From NCBI RefSeq assembly GCF_024054565.1, contig NZ_JAMXLR010000092.1:310001-374000 (forward strand): 64,000 nt of DNA, read 5' to 3'. Every line of letters starts with the position of its first letter. Positions within the stretch are counted from its first letter, which is position 1. This DNA comes from Aeoliella straminimaris. GTDB lineage: Bacteria > Planctomycetota > Planctomycetia > Pirellulales > Lacipirellulaceae. The translations under genes and the position numbers were made by a program. The notes beneath the pieces were generated by a model. It was given only the letters and a program-made list of their open reading frames with translations, ran no database searches and was not told where the DNA came from. Below, one piece after another: positions 28,324 through 37,036 of this stretch.

Positions 28324-28640
28324 CTGAGTGTCTCCGATGATGATAGGAGGTGTAACGCGATCCGCCAGCCTTGCGGCCGCCGGGGTGTATTCGATTCGGT
28401 CCGGCGGGCGCCGTCCGCTAGGGTACCACCAAACCCGGGCGATTCGCCCGTACCGGTACCGCAGTTTATCTAACCCCATGGCGGGCAAGTGGTTTCGGCC
28501 GCCACAGCGGACTTGCTGGCAAAGTGGAGTGCACCACCAGGCGGCTTCCCTTGCCAGGGCCGACGAATCGGCGTAAGTTGTTGTCACCAAAAGCGTTAAT
28601 GGATTGCCTGTCTCACGGATTCTTTCCCTCTCGCTGTGCC
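28324..28640. promoter_or_regulatory. Divergent intergenic region with clustered palindromes
   Basis: 317 bases between the Spy-like gene (minus) and AMP nucleosidase (plus), with no gene seen. It holds CGGGCGA-T-TCGCCCG (28436-28450), a perfect 7-bp inverted repeat, directly followed by the 10-bp palindrome GTACCGGTAC (28450-28459). GGTACC occurs on both sides (28422-28427 and 28455-28460). This could be a regulator binding site between two divergent promoters; no clear -35/-10 pair is visible. Confidence 0.35.
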
Positions 28641-29414
28641 ATGCTCAACAAGCAGACCATCGCCCGCGACTGGCTCACCCGCTATACCGGTATGCCGCTT
28701 AGCGAGTTCGGCGACTATGTCCTGCTGACGAACTTTCGGGAGTACGTCCGGCGGTTCGCGGAGCGATTTGGCTCGACGGTCCATGGCGACGACCGCCCCA
28801 TGCAGGCGTCGACCAACTCGGCGGGGCTGACGATTGTCAATTTTGGCATTGGCTCTCCCAACGCGGCCACCATCATGGATCTGCTGACCGCCTATGAGCC
28901 AAAAGGGGTGCTATTTCTGGGCAAATGTGGCGGTCTAAAGGACTCGACCGAGATTGGGCACTTCATCCTTCCGATTGGTGCCATCCGCGGCGAGGGTACC
29001 TCGGACGACTATCTGCCCCCGCTGGTGCCAGCCCTGCCATCGTTCAAGCTGCACAAATTCGTTTCCCAGAAGTTGGTCGAGCATGGCCTCGAGTATCGCA
29101 CCGGCGTGGTGCACACCACCAACCGCCGCGTGTGGGAACACGACCAGGCTTTTAAAGAGCAACTGCGAGAGTACTCGACCATCGCCATCGACATGGAAAC
29201 CGCCACCATCTTTGCCGTCGGCCACCGCAACCACATCGCCCGCGGCGCGCTGCTGTTGGTGTCCGATCTGCCAATGACCCCCGAGGGGGTGAAAACGTCT
29301 CGCAGCGACGCCGCGGTTTCCCGAGATTGGTCGAGCGTCCATCTCGATATCGGTATCGAGTCGCTGACCGAGATCGACGAGAAAGGCGAGGCTATCAAAC
29401 ACTTTAGGTACTGA
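28641..29414 (+). CDS. amn: AMP nucleosidase (short form)
   Basis: A 257-residue phosphorylase-fold enzyme that hydrolyses AMP to adenine and ribose 5-phosphate. It corresponds to the catalytic domain only, as in Bacteroidetes-type AMP nucleosidases, and lacks the N-terminal regulatory domain of the E. coli enzyme. Visible motifs are VNFGIGSPNAATIMDLL, VLFLGKCGGLK, RGEGTSDDYLPP, YRTGVVHTTNRRVWEHD, IDMETATIFAVG and LLLVSDLPMTPEGVK. The ATG at 28641 begins the recognisable family sequence; the upstream in-frame extension is not homologous. The role fits purine salvage with the cluster at 35.4-39.2 kb. Confidence 0.9.
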   Translation: MLNKQTIARDWLTRYTGMPLSEFGDYVLLTNFREYVRRFAERFGSTVHGDDRPMQASTNSAGLTIVNFGIGSPNAATIMDLLTAYEPKGVLFLGKCGGLKDSTEIGHFILPIGAIRGEGTSDDYLPPLVPALPSFKLHKFVSQKLVEHGLEYRTGVVHTTNRRVWEHDQAFKEQLREYSTIAIDMETATIFAVGHRNHIARGALLLVSDLPMTPEGVKTSRSDAAVSRDWSSVHLDIGIESLTEIDEKGEAIKHFRY

Positions 29415-29654
29415 TAGCAACCGTGGTTTCCCCCCCGCCTACCGTGACCCCAGGTGCGTGGATATTAGTGAAAATCGCGAGAAATTTCTTTAAAGCACTG
29501 GCGATGCAGTGGTGGTTGGGTAGTATGTGTCGGGCGGATTGTGTGGAAAACACTGTGATTGTTATGCGCGACGTAAGCGCAGCCACGGGCGGAATGCAAC
29601 TTTGGTTCTGATTTAGTGGCAGGCATCCGCCTGTCGGAGAGGAGTATCGGTCTA

Positions 29655-30410
29655 ATGAGGTATTGCTTTAGTGCAGCATTTCTAGCGTCGCTTATTCTCG
29701 GCGTCGCATTGCAGTCACCTTGCTATGGCGCTGTTATCAACGAGTTCTTCGCGGACGATGATGGTGGTGATGACGCCGAGTTTGTTGAACTCTACGGATC
29801 ACCCGGCGAAAGCCTTAGCGGCCTCTCGTTCATCGTGGTAGATGGCGATACCAGCGGAAATACCACCTCATCGAACTTCAACCGCGTTACCGTTCAGATT
29901 GACTTCACGACTGAGTCGATTCCCGCTGATGGTTTCTTCGTTCTTGGTGGTGGAACCACGCCTAATGTGGACTACTCGTTTGGCGTTAATACGCTGCAGA
30001 ATGGCAGTCAAACCTACGCTCTCGTACGCACTGCCGATATTGCTTTTGATGCCGAGGATGACGACGAGTTGACCGAGGCTTCAGTGAATGCCATCACTGC
30101 AAATCTGATCGACGCAGTAGGCTCACTTGATAATGGCGAGGGCGACCTTGTGTACTTCGGGGCCCCCGACATCAGTGATGGTACTGGCTTCGCGATTGAT
30201 TCTGCACAACGCATCCCGAACGGCGTGGATACTGATTCCGCAGCCGACTGGTTGACAGAGAGCACCTTCCCTGAGAAGGAGTTGGCCGATACCGCGGCCA
30301 CACCTGGCACTGTCAACGCAGCCGCGATTCCCGAGCCTAGCAGCATCCTGATGGCTTTGATGGCCGCCTCCGGCGTTGGCGCCGTTGCGATGCGCCGCCG
30401 CCTCGGCTGA
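29655..30410 (+). CDS. PEP-CTERM protein with lamin-tail-like domain
   Basis: A 251-residue exported protein. GAGAGGAG about 10 bases upstream sets the start. A signal peptide runs to about residue 25 (ILGVALQSPCYGA), followed by a lamin-tail-domain-like segment (VINEFFADDDGGDDAEFVEL). The C-terminus is a PEP-CTERM sorting tag: IPEPSSILMALMAASG, a short hydrophobic stretch, then MRRRLG. Such proteins are processed by an exosortase and exported to the surface or matrix. No exosortase is in the window. It is followed by a strong hairpin terminator and by a second, larger PEP-CTERM gene of the same style. Confidence 0.85.
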   Translation: MRYCFSAAFLASLILGVALQSPCYGAVINEFFADDDGGDDAEFVELYGSPGESLSGLSFIVVDGDTSGNTTSSNFNRVTVQIDFTTESIPADGFFVLGGGTTPNVDYSFGVNTLQNGSQTYALVRTADIAFDAEDDDELTEASVNAITANLIDAVGSLDNGEGDLVYFGAPDISDGTGFAIDSAQRIPNGVDTDSAADWLTESTFPEKELADTAATPGTVNAAAIPEPSSILMALMAASGVGAVAMRRRLG

Positions 30411-30492
30411 TTTCTGTACAGACGGTAGCGTGAGTCTCTTGTTCTGGGCAGCGGAACAGGGGCCTGCGCGCAAGTTGTTGCGGAATACTGCT

Positions 30493-30529
30493 GAAGGCCA
30501 CGCCACGCTTCTGCGTTGGCGTGGCCTTC
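30493..30529 (+). terminator. Strong hairpin after the first PEP-CTERM gene
   Basis: GAAGGCCACGCCA pairs perfectly with TGGCGTGGCCTTC (13 bp). Inside it CGC/GCG pairs around a TTCT loop with one bulged T. There is no continuous T-run after the stem, so termination may need Rho or the hairpin may serve mRNA stability. It lies 83 bases downstream of the stop codon. Confidence 0.7.
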
Positions 30530-30613
30530 ATGCTGCGTTTCATGACTGCTAGAGCCCCAAGCTAACATACGCAGCGGACGATAGCGGATACAAATTCAGA
30601 GAGGAAAATCTAA

Positions 30614-32362
30614 ATGAACACTAAAGGTCTTTTGACCGCGGCGGCTGTTTTGTTGCTGCTGAATCTTGGAGCAAGTTCTGCACATGCTCAATTGGAGAAC
30701 CTGCAGATCACGGAGGTCTTGTTTAACGCGCTCGGGAACGACCAAACGAAGTTCGAGTGGGTTGAAGTACGTAACACGGGATCCAGCGATATCGATCTCG
30801 ATGGCTACACTTTCCGCGACTTCGGCAACTTTGTTCCCAGCTCTGCTCTGCCCATCCCACCAAACATCGTGAGCACGAGCTCAGGTGGAGATTCCTCTAA
30901 TACAGTCGTCCCTGGCACGGCATCCGGAAATAGCGTGGCAGTGCTCTATAGTGGATTCAACTATGACTACGACGATGACCGCTTCCGCGCGGGTTGGAAT
31001 TTGCCGTCGACGGTACCGCTAATCGCCGTCGATTTCTTTCCATCGTTGAACAATAGTGGCACAGCTCGGCAGGTAGGTCTTTGGGAAACGATCGCCGATT
31101 GGGAGGCCGACTCGCCCACGAACGAGGACGACAACCGAATCACAGAATCATTCGATAACGCAAAGCTATCCTTGAACTACACCACGGAGGCAGGTTTTCC
31201 TGGCTCTGTGACCGATGGGCACTCGATAACGTGGACTGGCAACGGCGACATCAACGACGGAAGCAACTGGATTGTATCGGAGGACGGAGTCAACGGTGCA
31301 TCGACCAGTGTGGATACGATCCTGTCGGACGGAGCACGCATCAATGGCGAAGACTTTGCTTCGCCCAACGTTGTGCCCGCTGGTACACCCGCCCCAGGAC
31401 TGCTAATCACTGAAGTGATGATCGACCCGGGCGAGGGACCAGGGCAAGGCGGTGGTGCCGGAAACAATGATTTCGAGTGGATTGAGGTCTACAATAATAC
31501 GGGCAGCAACATCGATTTTGGTGCAACGCCCTACATCTTCGACGACGATGACGACGCCGACCTCGAAGCGGCGAATGTGACTTCCGGTTCGGTTGCAAAT
31601 GGTGCAACCGCCGTACTGTTCGACGATGGCTTGGTGACGATCGCCGACATGGTGACGATGTGGGGGCCGGGCAACTATATTCCGGTCTCCGACTGGACCT
31701 CGCTAAGCAATGGTGGTGATACGGTCGCTTTGTGGAGTTCCTTGACCGATTACCAGGCTGAACCCATGACGGGTGATGGTCGAACAGTGGTGAATGCCGC
31801 CGCATCGGTGACCTACGAAGATCAAGTTGACCCGTGGCCGGACACCGGCGGCGGAAGCTCTCTGTACCTCACAGATCTGGGCGCCGCCGGCGGTAACAAC
31901 GGTGCTGCGCTCCAGCTGCTGGGAGACTTCAATGGTGATGATGTGGTCGACATTGCCGATTACGTAGTCTGGCGAAATAACCTTGGTTCGACGGATCCCG
32001 ACGTGCTGGGAGGGAATGGCGAAGAAACGGGCGGCAGCGCCAGTCTGGTTGACGCTGACGACTACCTGCTTTGGAAGTCGCAATTCGGCATGTCTGGTGG
32101 CGCTGTTGAGCCGGCGGATGGTTCGCTTTGGCTCCGTTCGTCCGACGATTTTGGACCGCCAGATGGACCTGGAATCGCCTATCTGTCGAATGCGCTCACT
32201 GGTTCGGTGGCGGACTACCGCGCGGGCGATGTCGGTAGTCCCGGCTTCTTTGCTGCCGTCGCTCCGGGGACGTTGGGCTCGGCCGCGGTGCCCGAACCGG
32301 GCTCGTTGGCCCTGGCAGGCCTGGCGGCGATCGCGCTTGGACTGGTTTGGCGGAAACGCTGA
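30614..32362 (+). CDS. PEP-CTERM protein with two lamin-tail-like domains and a dockerin-like segment
   Basis: A 582-residue exported protein. The signal peptide ends at AHA (about residue 25). The first lamin-tail-like domain begins LQITEVLFNALGNDQTKFEW; the second begins near residue 262 (LLITEVMIDPGEGPGQ) with FEWIEVYNNTGSN. A dockerin-like calcium motif (GDFNGDDVVDIADYVVWRN, from ~437) is followed by a second half DADDYLLWKSQFG. The C-terminal tag is VPEPGSLALAGLAAIALGLV then WRKR. A GAGAGGA ribosome site precedes the ATG. Probably a surface or extracellular adhesion or scaffold protein. Confidence 0.85.
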   Translation: MNTKGLLTAAAVLLLLNLGASSAHAQLENLQITEVLFNALGNDQTKFEWVEVRNTGSSDIDLDGYTFRDFGNFVPSSALPIPPNIVSTSSGGDSSNTVVPGTASGNSVAVLYSGFNYDYDDDRFRAGWNLPSTVPLIAVDFFPSLNNSGTARQVGLWETIADWEADSPTNEDDNRITESFDNAKLSLNYTTEAGFPGSVTDGHSITWTGNGDINDGSNWIVSEDGVNGASTSVDTILSDGARINGEDFASPNVVPAGTPAPGLLITEVMIDPGEGPGQGGGAGNNDFEWIEVYNNTGSNIDFGATPYIFDDDDDADLEAANVTSGSVANGATAVLFDDGLVTIADMVTMWGPGNYIPVSDWTSLSNGGDTVALWSSLTDYQAEPMTGDGRTVVNAAASVTYEDQVDPWPDTGGGSSLYLTDLGAAGGNNGAALQLLGDFNGDDVVDIADYVVWRNNLGSTDPDVLGGNGEETGGSASLVDADDYLLWKSQFGMSGGAVEPADGSLWLRSSDDFGPPDGPGIAYLSNALTGSVADYRAGDVGSPGFFAAVAPGTLGSAAVPEPGSLALAGLAAIALGLVWRKR

Positions 32363-32400
32363 TATCGGTCAGAGATTCTGACTAGATTGATCAAGCACAG

Positions 32401-32440
32401 CGCGGCGTGGAGCCCGATCTACGGTTTCCACGCCGCGTTT
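32401..32440 (+). terminator. Intrinsic-type terminator after the second PEP-CTERM gene
   Basis: CGCGGCGTGGA (32401-32411) pairs perfectly with TCCACGCCGCG (32427-32437) across a 15-base loop, then TTT. The short T-run weakens an intrinsic call, but the 11-bp GC-rich stem 38 bases after the stop is convincing. Confidence 0.7.
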
Positions 32441-32610
32441 CTGCTGAAATGGGTTCTAACGGAACGTGTAAGTCGAGAAGCTTGACGTCTAATTGTTTAC
32501 TGACACTCACAATGTCGCTATTATGCTGTCTTGGAGTTCGGCGGTACTCTCCCCCATTTCGCATTAGTCAGGAAGGCCAAACCGTCACGGCAAAGGTCTG
32601 TGGAGCATTC

Positions 32611-33753
32611 ATGAGAACCGCCCAAGTGCAAAGGTTTCGTGCATTCACGCTCGTCGAACTTCTGGTGGTAATCGCCATCATCGGAATCTTGGTTGCTTTG
32701 CTGCTCCCCGCGGTTCAGTCGGCGCGGGAAGCTGCCCGGCGAATGCAGTGCACTAACAATCTGAAGAATTTTGGATTGGCGTGCATCAACTACGAGAGCG
32801 CCAAGAAGACGTTTCCGCCAGGTCGTGACTATCCCGATTGGGCCACCAACGGGACGCAGAATTCCAGCTACACCAACTACAATTCCGTGTCGCAGACGGC
32901 CGACCAGGAAACTGGTTTCTACAGCGTACACGTACGCATCCTGCCCTATATTGAGAACGTCAATGTCTACGACCTGATCGATTTCAGCAGGGCGCAGACG
33001 TTGCGGATGACGGGCAACATCAACTACGACGCTTACGCCAACGCGGAAGACATCTTTATTTGTCCGACGGATTCCAATGGTGAGTTCGTGGTGTCCGAGA
33101 ACAACTATCGAGTTAATTTTGGCGGCTCCACACCGTACGGTGGTGCCAAGTCGTCGAGTGATCAAGACGACATCGATGCGGAAACCAGCGATGGTTTGTC
33201 CTGTCGTGGCAATGGCGCCTTCACGATTGGTCGCGGACTGAAGGCAAAGGACTTCACGGACGGACTGTCCAATACGGCCATGGTGGCCGAGCGAACCAAA
33301 GGCAGTGGCATCGATCCTGGATCAGCTCCAGCCACCGAAGCAGATGTGGTCACCATGCCGGGTCGATCCGATTCGATGGTCCCGCCTGCCGGTATGTTCC
33401 AACGATGTCAAAATGCCGGGACTTCGGCCAGTCCCTACGACTTCACCTCCACGGGACGTTGGCTACCTGGTAGCGATTTCTCCAACGGCTGGCCATTCGC
33501 GGGATATTCCAACACGCAATACAATCACGTGGCGCCTCCCAATTGGTCTGGTCGCGATTGCGGCAATTACAGTGCAATTGCCGATACGCCCGGCGAACAT
33601 GCCATTCTGAGTGCTCGCAGTATGCATCCCGGAGTGGTGAATGTCTGCTTTGCGGATGGACACGTATCCACCGTTTCCAATGATGTCGACTTGGTGGCGT
33701 GGCGAGCTGCCGGGTCACGAAACGGGGGCGAAACAGTCGACGCAGTCGAATGA
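32611..33753 (+). CDS. DUF1559-type prepilin-like protein
   Basis: A 380-residue protein of the large planctomycete DUF1559 family. The start at 32611 (MRTAQVQRFRAFTLVELLVV) has GGAG upstream and places the prepilin motif at residues ~10-30. The family hallmark LLPAVQSAREAARRMQCTNN follows, and the C-terminus has HPGVVNVCFADGHV. The prepilin site has Ala before Phe rather than Gly. Exported through the type II or IV machinery; function unknown. Its stop overlaps the start of the next lipoprotein gene, a pairing common for this family. Confidence 0.93.
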   Translation: MRTAQVQRFRAFTLVELLVVIAIIGILVALLLPAVQSAREAARRMQCTNNLKNFGLACINYESAKKTFPPGRDYPDWATNGTQNSSYTNYNSVSQTADQETGFYSVHVRILPYIENVNVYDLIDFSRAQTLRMTGNINYDAYANAEDIFICPTDSNGEFVVSENNYRVNFGGSTPYGGAKSSSDQDDIDAETSDGLSCRGNGAFTIGRGLKAKDFTDGLSNTAMVAERTKGSGIDPGSAPATEADVVTMPGRSDSMVPPAGMFQRCQNAGTSASPYDFTSTGRWLPGSDFSNGWPFAGYSNTQYNHVAPPNWSGRDCGNYSAIADTPGEHAILSARSMHPGVVNVCFADGHVSTVSNDVDLVAWRAAGSRNGGETVDAVE

Positions 33754-34175
33754 AGCAAGCCATCGCAACTATTTTAGTCGCCACACTTGCCGCGTGTGCG
33801 GGGTGTTCGGGGGACGCTGGAAATCCGGATCTTCGCAAGTCTGCCGAAGCGGCACTTGAGAGTGGTAAAGAAGCATTCGATCAGGGACAGTTCGATCAGG
33901 CCTACGAAATGCTCTCTCAGGCGACTCAAGGCGGGTTGAATGCAGATCTGTACTCGGAAGCCCTGGTATATCACGCAGTGGCGGCAATCCAACTCGCTAA
34001 ATACGACGAAGCCAAAGCCGACTTCGATATCTTAGATCAAGGTGCCACGAACATGGACGAGGTCCTGGCGGCCAAGAGTTTTCTGGCAGCGAAGCAGGGA
34101 AACAAGAGTCAAGCGAGCCGTCTGATGTCGGAAGCGAAGCGGCTTAATCCAAAAGTGAAAAAGTTCGGCCCTTAG
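33750..34175 (+). CDS. Small lipoprotein with TPR-like helices
   Basis: A 141-residue protein. The ATG at 33750 overlaps the DUF1559 stop (ATGA), so translation is coupled. The signal peptide has a canonical lipobox LAAC (Cys16), with a second Cys at 19. The mature part is helical with TPR-like spacing: ESGKEAFDQGQFDQAYEMLS and AIQLAKYDEAKADFDIL. It ends PKVKKFGP. Likely an outer- or inner-membrane-anchored partner of the DUF1559 protein; the partner role is inferred from coupling. Confidence 0.82.
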   Translation: MKQAIATILVATLAACAGCSGDAGNPDLRKSAEAALESGKEAFDQGQFDQAYEMLSQATQGGLNADLYSEALVYHAVAAIQLAKYDEAKADFDILDQGATNMDEVLAAKSFLAAKQGNKSQASRLMSEAKRLNPKVKKFGP

Positions 34176-34219
34176 GCCGCTGCTCCCCTTCGATTCTTCT
34201 GCATTCAGGTCTGACTACG

Positions 34220-35263
34220 ATGATGCTCCGCTTCTATTCGACTCGCTGTCTGTTCGCCTCGTTGGTCACGGCCCTGGCGTGTCTGGCAACATCCGCCCCA
34301 GCCGCTGAGCCTACGCCGCTGCGCATTGTGACCTTCAATGCCGAGATCCTCATGGCCCCGGGGAGCAGGGCAGGGCAACTGCAGAAGTATCGGTTCGACT
34401 TTGCCCGTCGGCAGCACCATGAGCGCGTGGCCGACGTAATCGAGGTGCTGCGGCCCGATATTCTCAATCTGGCGGAGACCACCAGTAAGGAGTCGGTCGA
34501 CCTGCTGATTGAGATCCTGCATGAGAAGGGGCTCACCGACTACAAGGGCTATCACGTCGACAGCAACGACTCCTTCACCGGCATGGACGTGGCGCTGATC
34601 ACGCGGCTGGAGCCCGATGTGGTCGATGGCGAGGCCATCCGCACTTATTTCTCCGGCGGCGATGATCCCACCTGGCGGCAGTCGTTCTCGTTCACCGGCT
34701 ATAGCGGCAGTCGCCAGACCTCCACGGCGTCGATCTCACGGAATTCGGTCTACTTCTTCACCGTCGCGGGGCGGAAACTCGGCTTCATTGGGTTGCATCT
34801 CAAGTCGAATCCCGAAGACGAGTATTCTAACGCGCGTCGCACCGCTGAAGCGGAAGTTGCCCGGCGGATCATTCGTGGCGAAATCGTCGAACGCGGCTAC
34901 ATGCCCATCGTGCTGGGCGACCTGAACGATTACGACCCCGATGTCGAAGATCGGGATGACACCCGTTCGACGGTGACAGACGTGATCGCCAACCTGAAGG
35001 ACTACGATGCGCAAAAGCCAGGCCCCGAGTTAGTGAACGTCGCCGAGCGAATCACGCGTGTGGCCGACCGTTATACGTCGCATTGGGACTGGAACGAGAA
35101 CGGAGCCCGCGACCCGCAAGACGTCTACACCATGATTGACCATATCCTGCTTCCCAGCGAGTTGATGCCCTACGTCGAGCAAGCGTTCATCGCCCGCTGT
35201 GTCTCGCTCGACACCTCCGATCATTACCCGGTGGTGGTCGATCTGAAGCTGCCGGCCGAGTAG
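34220..35263 (+). CDS. Exported endonuclease/exonuclease/phosphatase-family protein
   Basis: A 347-residue protein with a signal peptide (SLVTALACLATSAPAAE). The EEP fold signature is complete: TFNAE (metal-binding Glu), DILNLAETT, DVALITR, IGLHLKSNPED, VLGDLNDYDPD and DHILLPSE, with C-terminal SDHYPVVVDL. These supply the catalytic His/Asp pair of the family. Substrate could be a nucleic acid, a phospho-sugar or a phospholipid; secretion argues for a scavenging role. It precedes the nucleoside catabolism cluster by 173 bases, so extracellular DNA degradation feeding that cluster is plausible. Confidence 0.85.
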   Translation: MMLRFYSTRCLFASLVTALACLATSAPAAEPTPLRIVTFNAEILMAPGSRAGQLQKYRFDFARRQHHERVADVIEVLRPDILNLAETTSKESVDLLIEILHEKGLTDYKGYHVDSNDSFTGMDVALITRLEPDVVDGEAIRTYFSGGDDPTWRQSFSFTGYSGSRQTSTASISRNSVYFFTVAGRKLGFIGLHLKSNPEDEYSNARRTAEAEVARRIIRGEIVERGYMPIVLGDLNDYDPDVEDRDDTRSTVTDVIANLKDYDAQKPGPELVNVAERITRVADRYTSHWDWNENGARDPQDVYTMIDHILLPSELMPYVEQAFIARCVSLDTSDHYPVVVDLKLPAE

Positions 35264-35436
35264 CCGCATCTGCAACTTACCTTTGGCTCTCACCTGGTAA
35301 AACACCCGGGAGTGGGGGCTCGGAATGCGCAAACTCCTGCGGCCCCGCGGCTACCTGGGCATTCGCCGCGCGGCCTCTTATAATCGCTTCTTCTCGGTGT
35401 ACCATTCCGCGCCCGTTCAACCTTGCGTCCAGTGCC

Positions 35437-36138
35437 ATGAACAACATCGTTTCGATGATCGACCATGCCGTATTGCAGCCGACGCAAAACGACGCCGATG
35501 TTCGCGATGCCTGCAAGTTGTGCGACGAGCTGAAGGTGGCCAGCATCTGCGTCAAACCATCGCAGGTACCACTGGCGCGGATTGAACTTCGAGACTCCCC
35601 CGTGCTGGTGAGCACCGTGATCGGGTTTCCCCACGGCGGAACGTCCACCACCACCAAGGTGGCCGAAACCATCGAGGCCTGTAGCTTGGGTGCCCGCGAG
35701 GTGGACATGGTGGTGAACCTGGGCAAGGTTTACTCGGGTGATTGGGATTACGTGCTGGCCGATATCCGCGCCGTGGTGGAAGCGGCCGCCGAACACGAAT
35801 CGATCACCAAGGTGATCTTCGAAACCGGTTTGCTGGACGACCCGCAGAAGATCAAACTCTGCGAGTTGAGCGAGGAAGCGAAGGCGGCCTTCGTGAAGAC
35901 CTCCACCGGTTTTGGCTATAAAAAGAACGCCGACGGACAGCTGGTGGGCACCGGGGCCACGACCGCCGATGTCGCGCTGATGCGGAAGCACACTTCCGAT
36001 GCCCTGCAGGTGAAGGCTTCCGGCGGCGTGCGCAACTTTGCCGACGCCTTGAAGTTTGTCGAGCTCGGCGCCACGCGTTTGGGGACCAGCTCCACGGCGG
36101 CCATCGCCGCGGGCGCGTCTGCCGACTCGGACTACTAA
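35437..36138 (+). CDS. deoC: Deoxyribose-phosphate aldolase
   Basis: A 233-residue class I aldolase that splits 2-deoxyribose 5-phosphate into glyceraldehyde 3-phosphate and acetaldehyde. Asp90 in REVDMVVNLGKV is the proton-relay residue, Lys154 in FVKTSTGFG is the Schiff-base lysine, and Lys193 in VKASGGVRN is the second catalytic lysine. The length matches short bacterial DeoC. It heads the cluster deoC, two purine nucleoside phosphorylases and pyrimidine nucleoside phosphorylase, which together recycle (deoxy)nucleosides. Confidence 0.96.
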   Translation: MNNIVSMIDHAVLQPTQNDADVRDACKLCDELKVASICVKPSQVPLARIELRDSPVLVSTVIGFPHGGTSTTTKVAETIEACSLGAREVDMVVNLGKVYSGDWDYVLADIRAVVEAAAEHESITKVIFETGLLDDPQKIKLCELSEEAKAAFVKTSTGFGYKKNADGQLVGTGATTADVALMRKHTSDALQVKASGGVRNFADALKFVELGATRLGTSSTAAIAAGASADSDY

Positions 36139-36159
36139 TCTTGTCAGACCGACAAGATT
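36137..36159. promoter_or_regulatory. Perfect inverted repeat at the end of deoC
   Basis: AATCTTGTC and GACAAGATT pair perfectly (9 bp) around AGACC; the left arm includes the last two bases of the deoC stop codon. TTGACA follows at 36163-36168. There is no adjacent T-run, so an operator or mRNA-processing hairpin is as likely as an attenuator between deoC and the first phosphorylase gene. Confidence 0.45.
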
Positions 36160-36199
36160 CGTTTGACACAGTTTTTCCTATCACGATTGATTCGTCACT

Positions 36200-37036
36200 A
36201 TGCTCGACCTTTACGACAAAATTCAGGATGCTGTCGGCGCTATTCGCCATGCTTGGGATGCCACCCCGCGAGCGGGAGTGATTCTCGGCACAGGGCTAGG
36301 AAGCCTGGCGGACCAAATTGAAGTACAGGCATCGCTCGACTACGCCGACATTCCCCACTTCCCCACGTCCACGGCCACCAGTCATCGCGGCCGATTGGTG
36401 TGCGGCAACCTCAAGGGCCTGCCCGTGGTGGCAATGGAAGGTCGGTTTCATCAATACGAGGGCTATCCGCTGAAGCAGATCACGCTGCCGGTGCGGGTGA
36501 TGCAGGCCTTGGGCGCCGATGTGCTGTGCGTCTCCCAGGCCGTAGGTGGGATGAACCCATACTACCAGCCGGGCGATGTGATGGTGCTGGACGATCATAT
36601 CAACCTGATGGGCGACAATCCGCTGGTCGGTGTGAACGACGATCGCCTGGGCCCGCGATTTCCCGACATGTCGGCACCATACGATAAGGAGCTAATGGAG
36701 GTCGCCCTGGAGATCGCCCGTCGTGAGAACTTCGTTGCGCACAAGGGAGTGAGCGTGGCCGTGACCGGTCCGTGCCTCGAGACGCGCGCCGAGTATCGCT
36801 TCCTGCGGATGATCGGCGCGGACGTGGTCGGCATGTCGACGGTGCCCGAAGTGATTGTCGCCGTGCATTGCGGTCTGCGTGTGTTTGGCGTAGCCGTGGT
36901 CACCGACATGTGCCTGCCGGACGCATTGGAGCCGGCCAACGTCGACAAGATTATTGCCACGGCGGGTAGCGCCGAGCCCAAGCTGCGGGCGCTGTTCGAA
37001 GGGGTACTGGAACATCTGGCCAACACGGGGGTGTGA
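36200..37036 (+). CDS. Purine nucleoside phosphorylase paralogue 1 (Asp at the purine-specificity site)
   Basis: A 278-residue trimeric-type PNP (PNP/MTAP family): GTGLGSLAD (30-37, Thr where paralogue 2 has Ser), EGRFHQYEGYP, GPCLETRAEYR with Glu194, and GMSTVPEVIV with the phosphate Ser. The residue equivalent to human Asn243 is Asp236 (VVTDMCLPD). In human PNP the Asn selects 6-oxopurines, while Asp is associated with 6-amino purines and occurs in MTAP. The phosphate-site Thr is also MTAP-like, and the usual NAAGG is QAVGG. Adenosine-type substrates are therefore more likely than inosine or guanosine. Confidence 0.92.
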   Translation: MLDLYDKIQDAVGAIRHAWDATPRAGVILGTGLGSLADQIEVQASLDYADIPHFPTSTATSHRGRLVCGNLKGLPVVAMEGRFHQYEGYPLKQITLPVRVMQALGADVLCVSQAVGGMNPYYQPGDVMVLDDHINLMGDNPLVGVNDDRLGPRFPDMSAPYDKELMEVALEIARRENFVAHKGVSVAVTGPCLETRAEYRFLRMIGADVVGMSTVPEVIVAVHCGLRVFGVAVVTDMCLPDALEPANVDKIIATAGSAEPKLRALFEGVLEHLANTGV

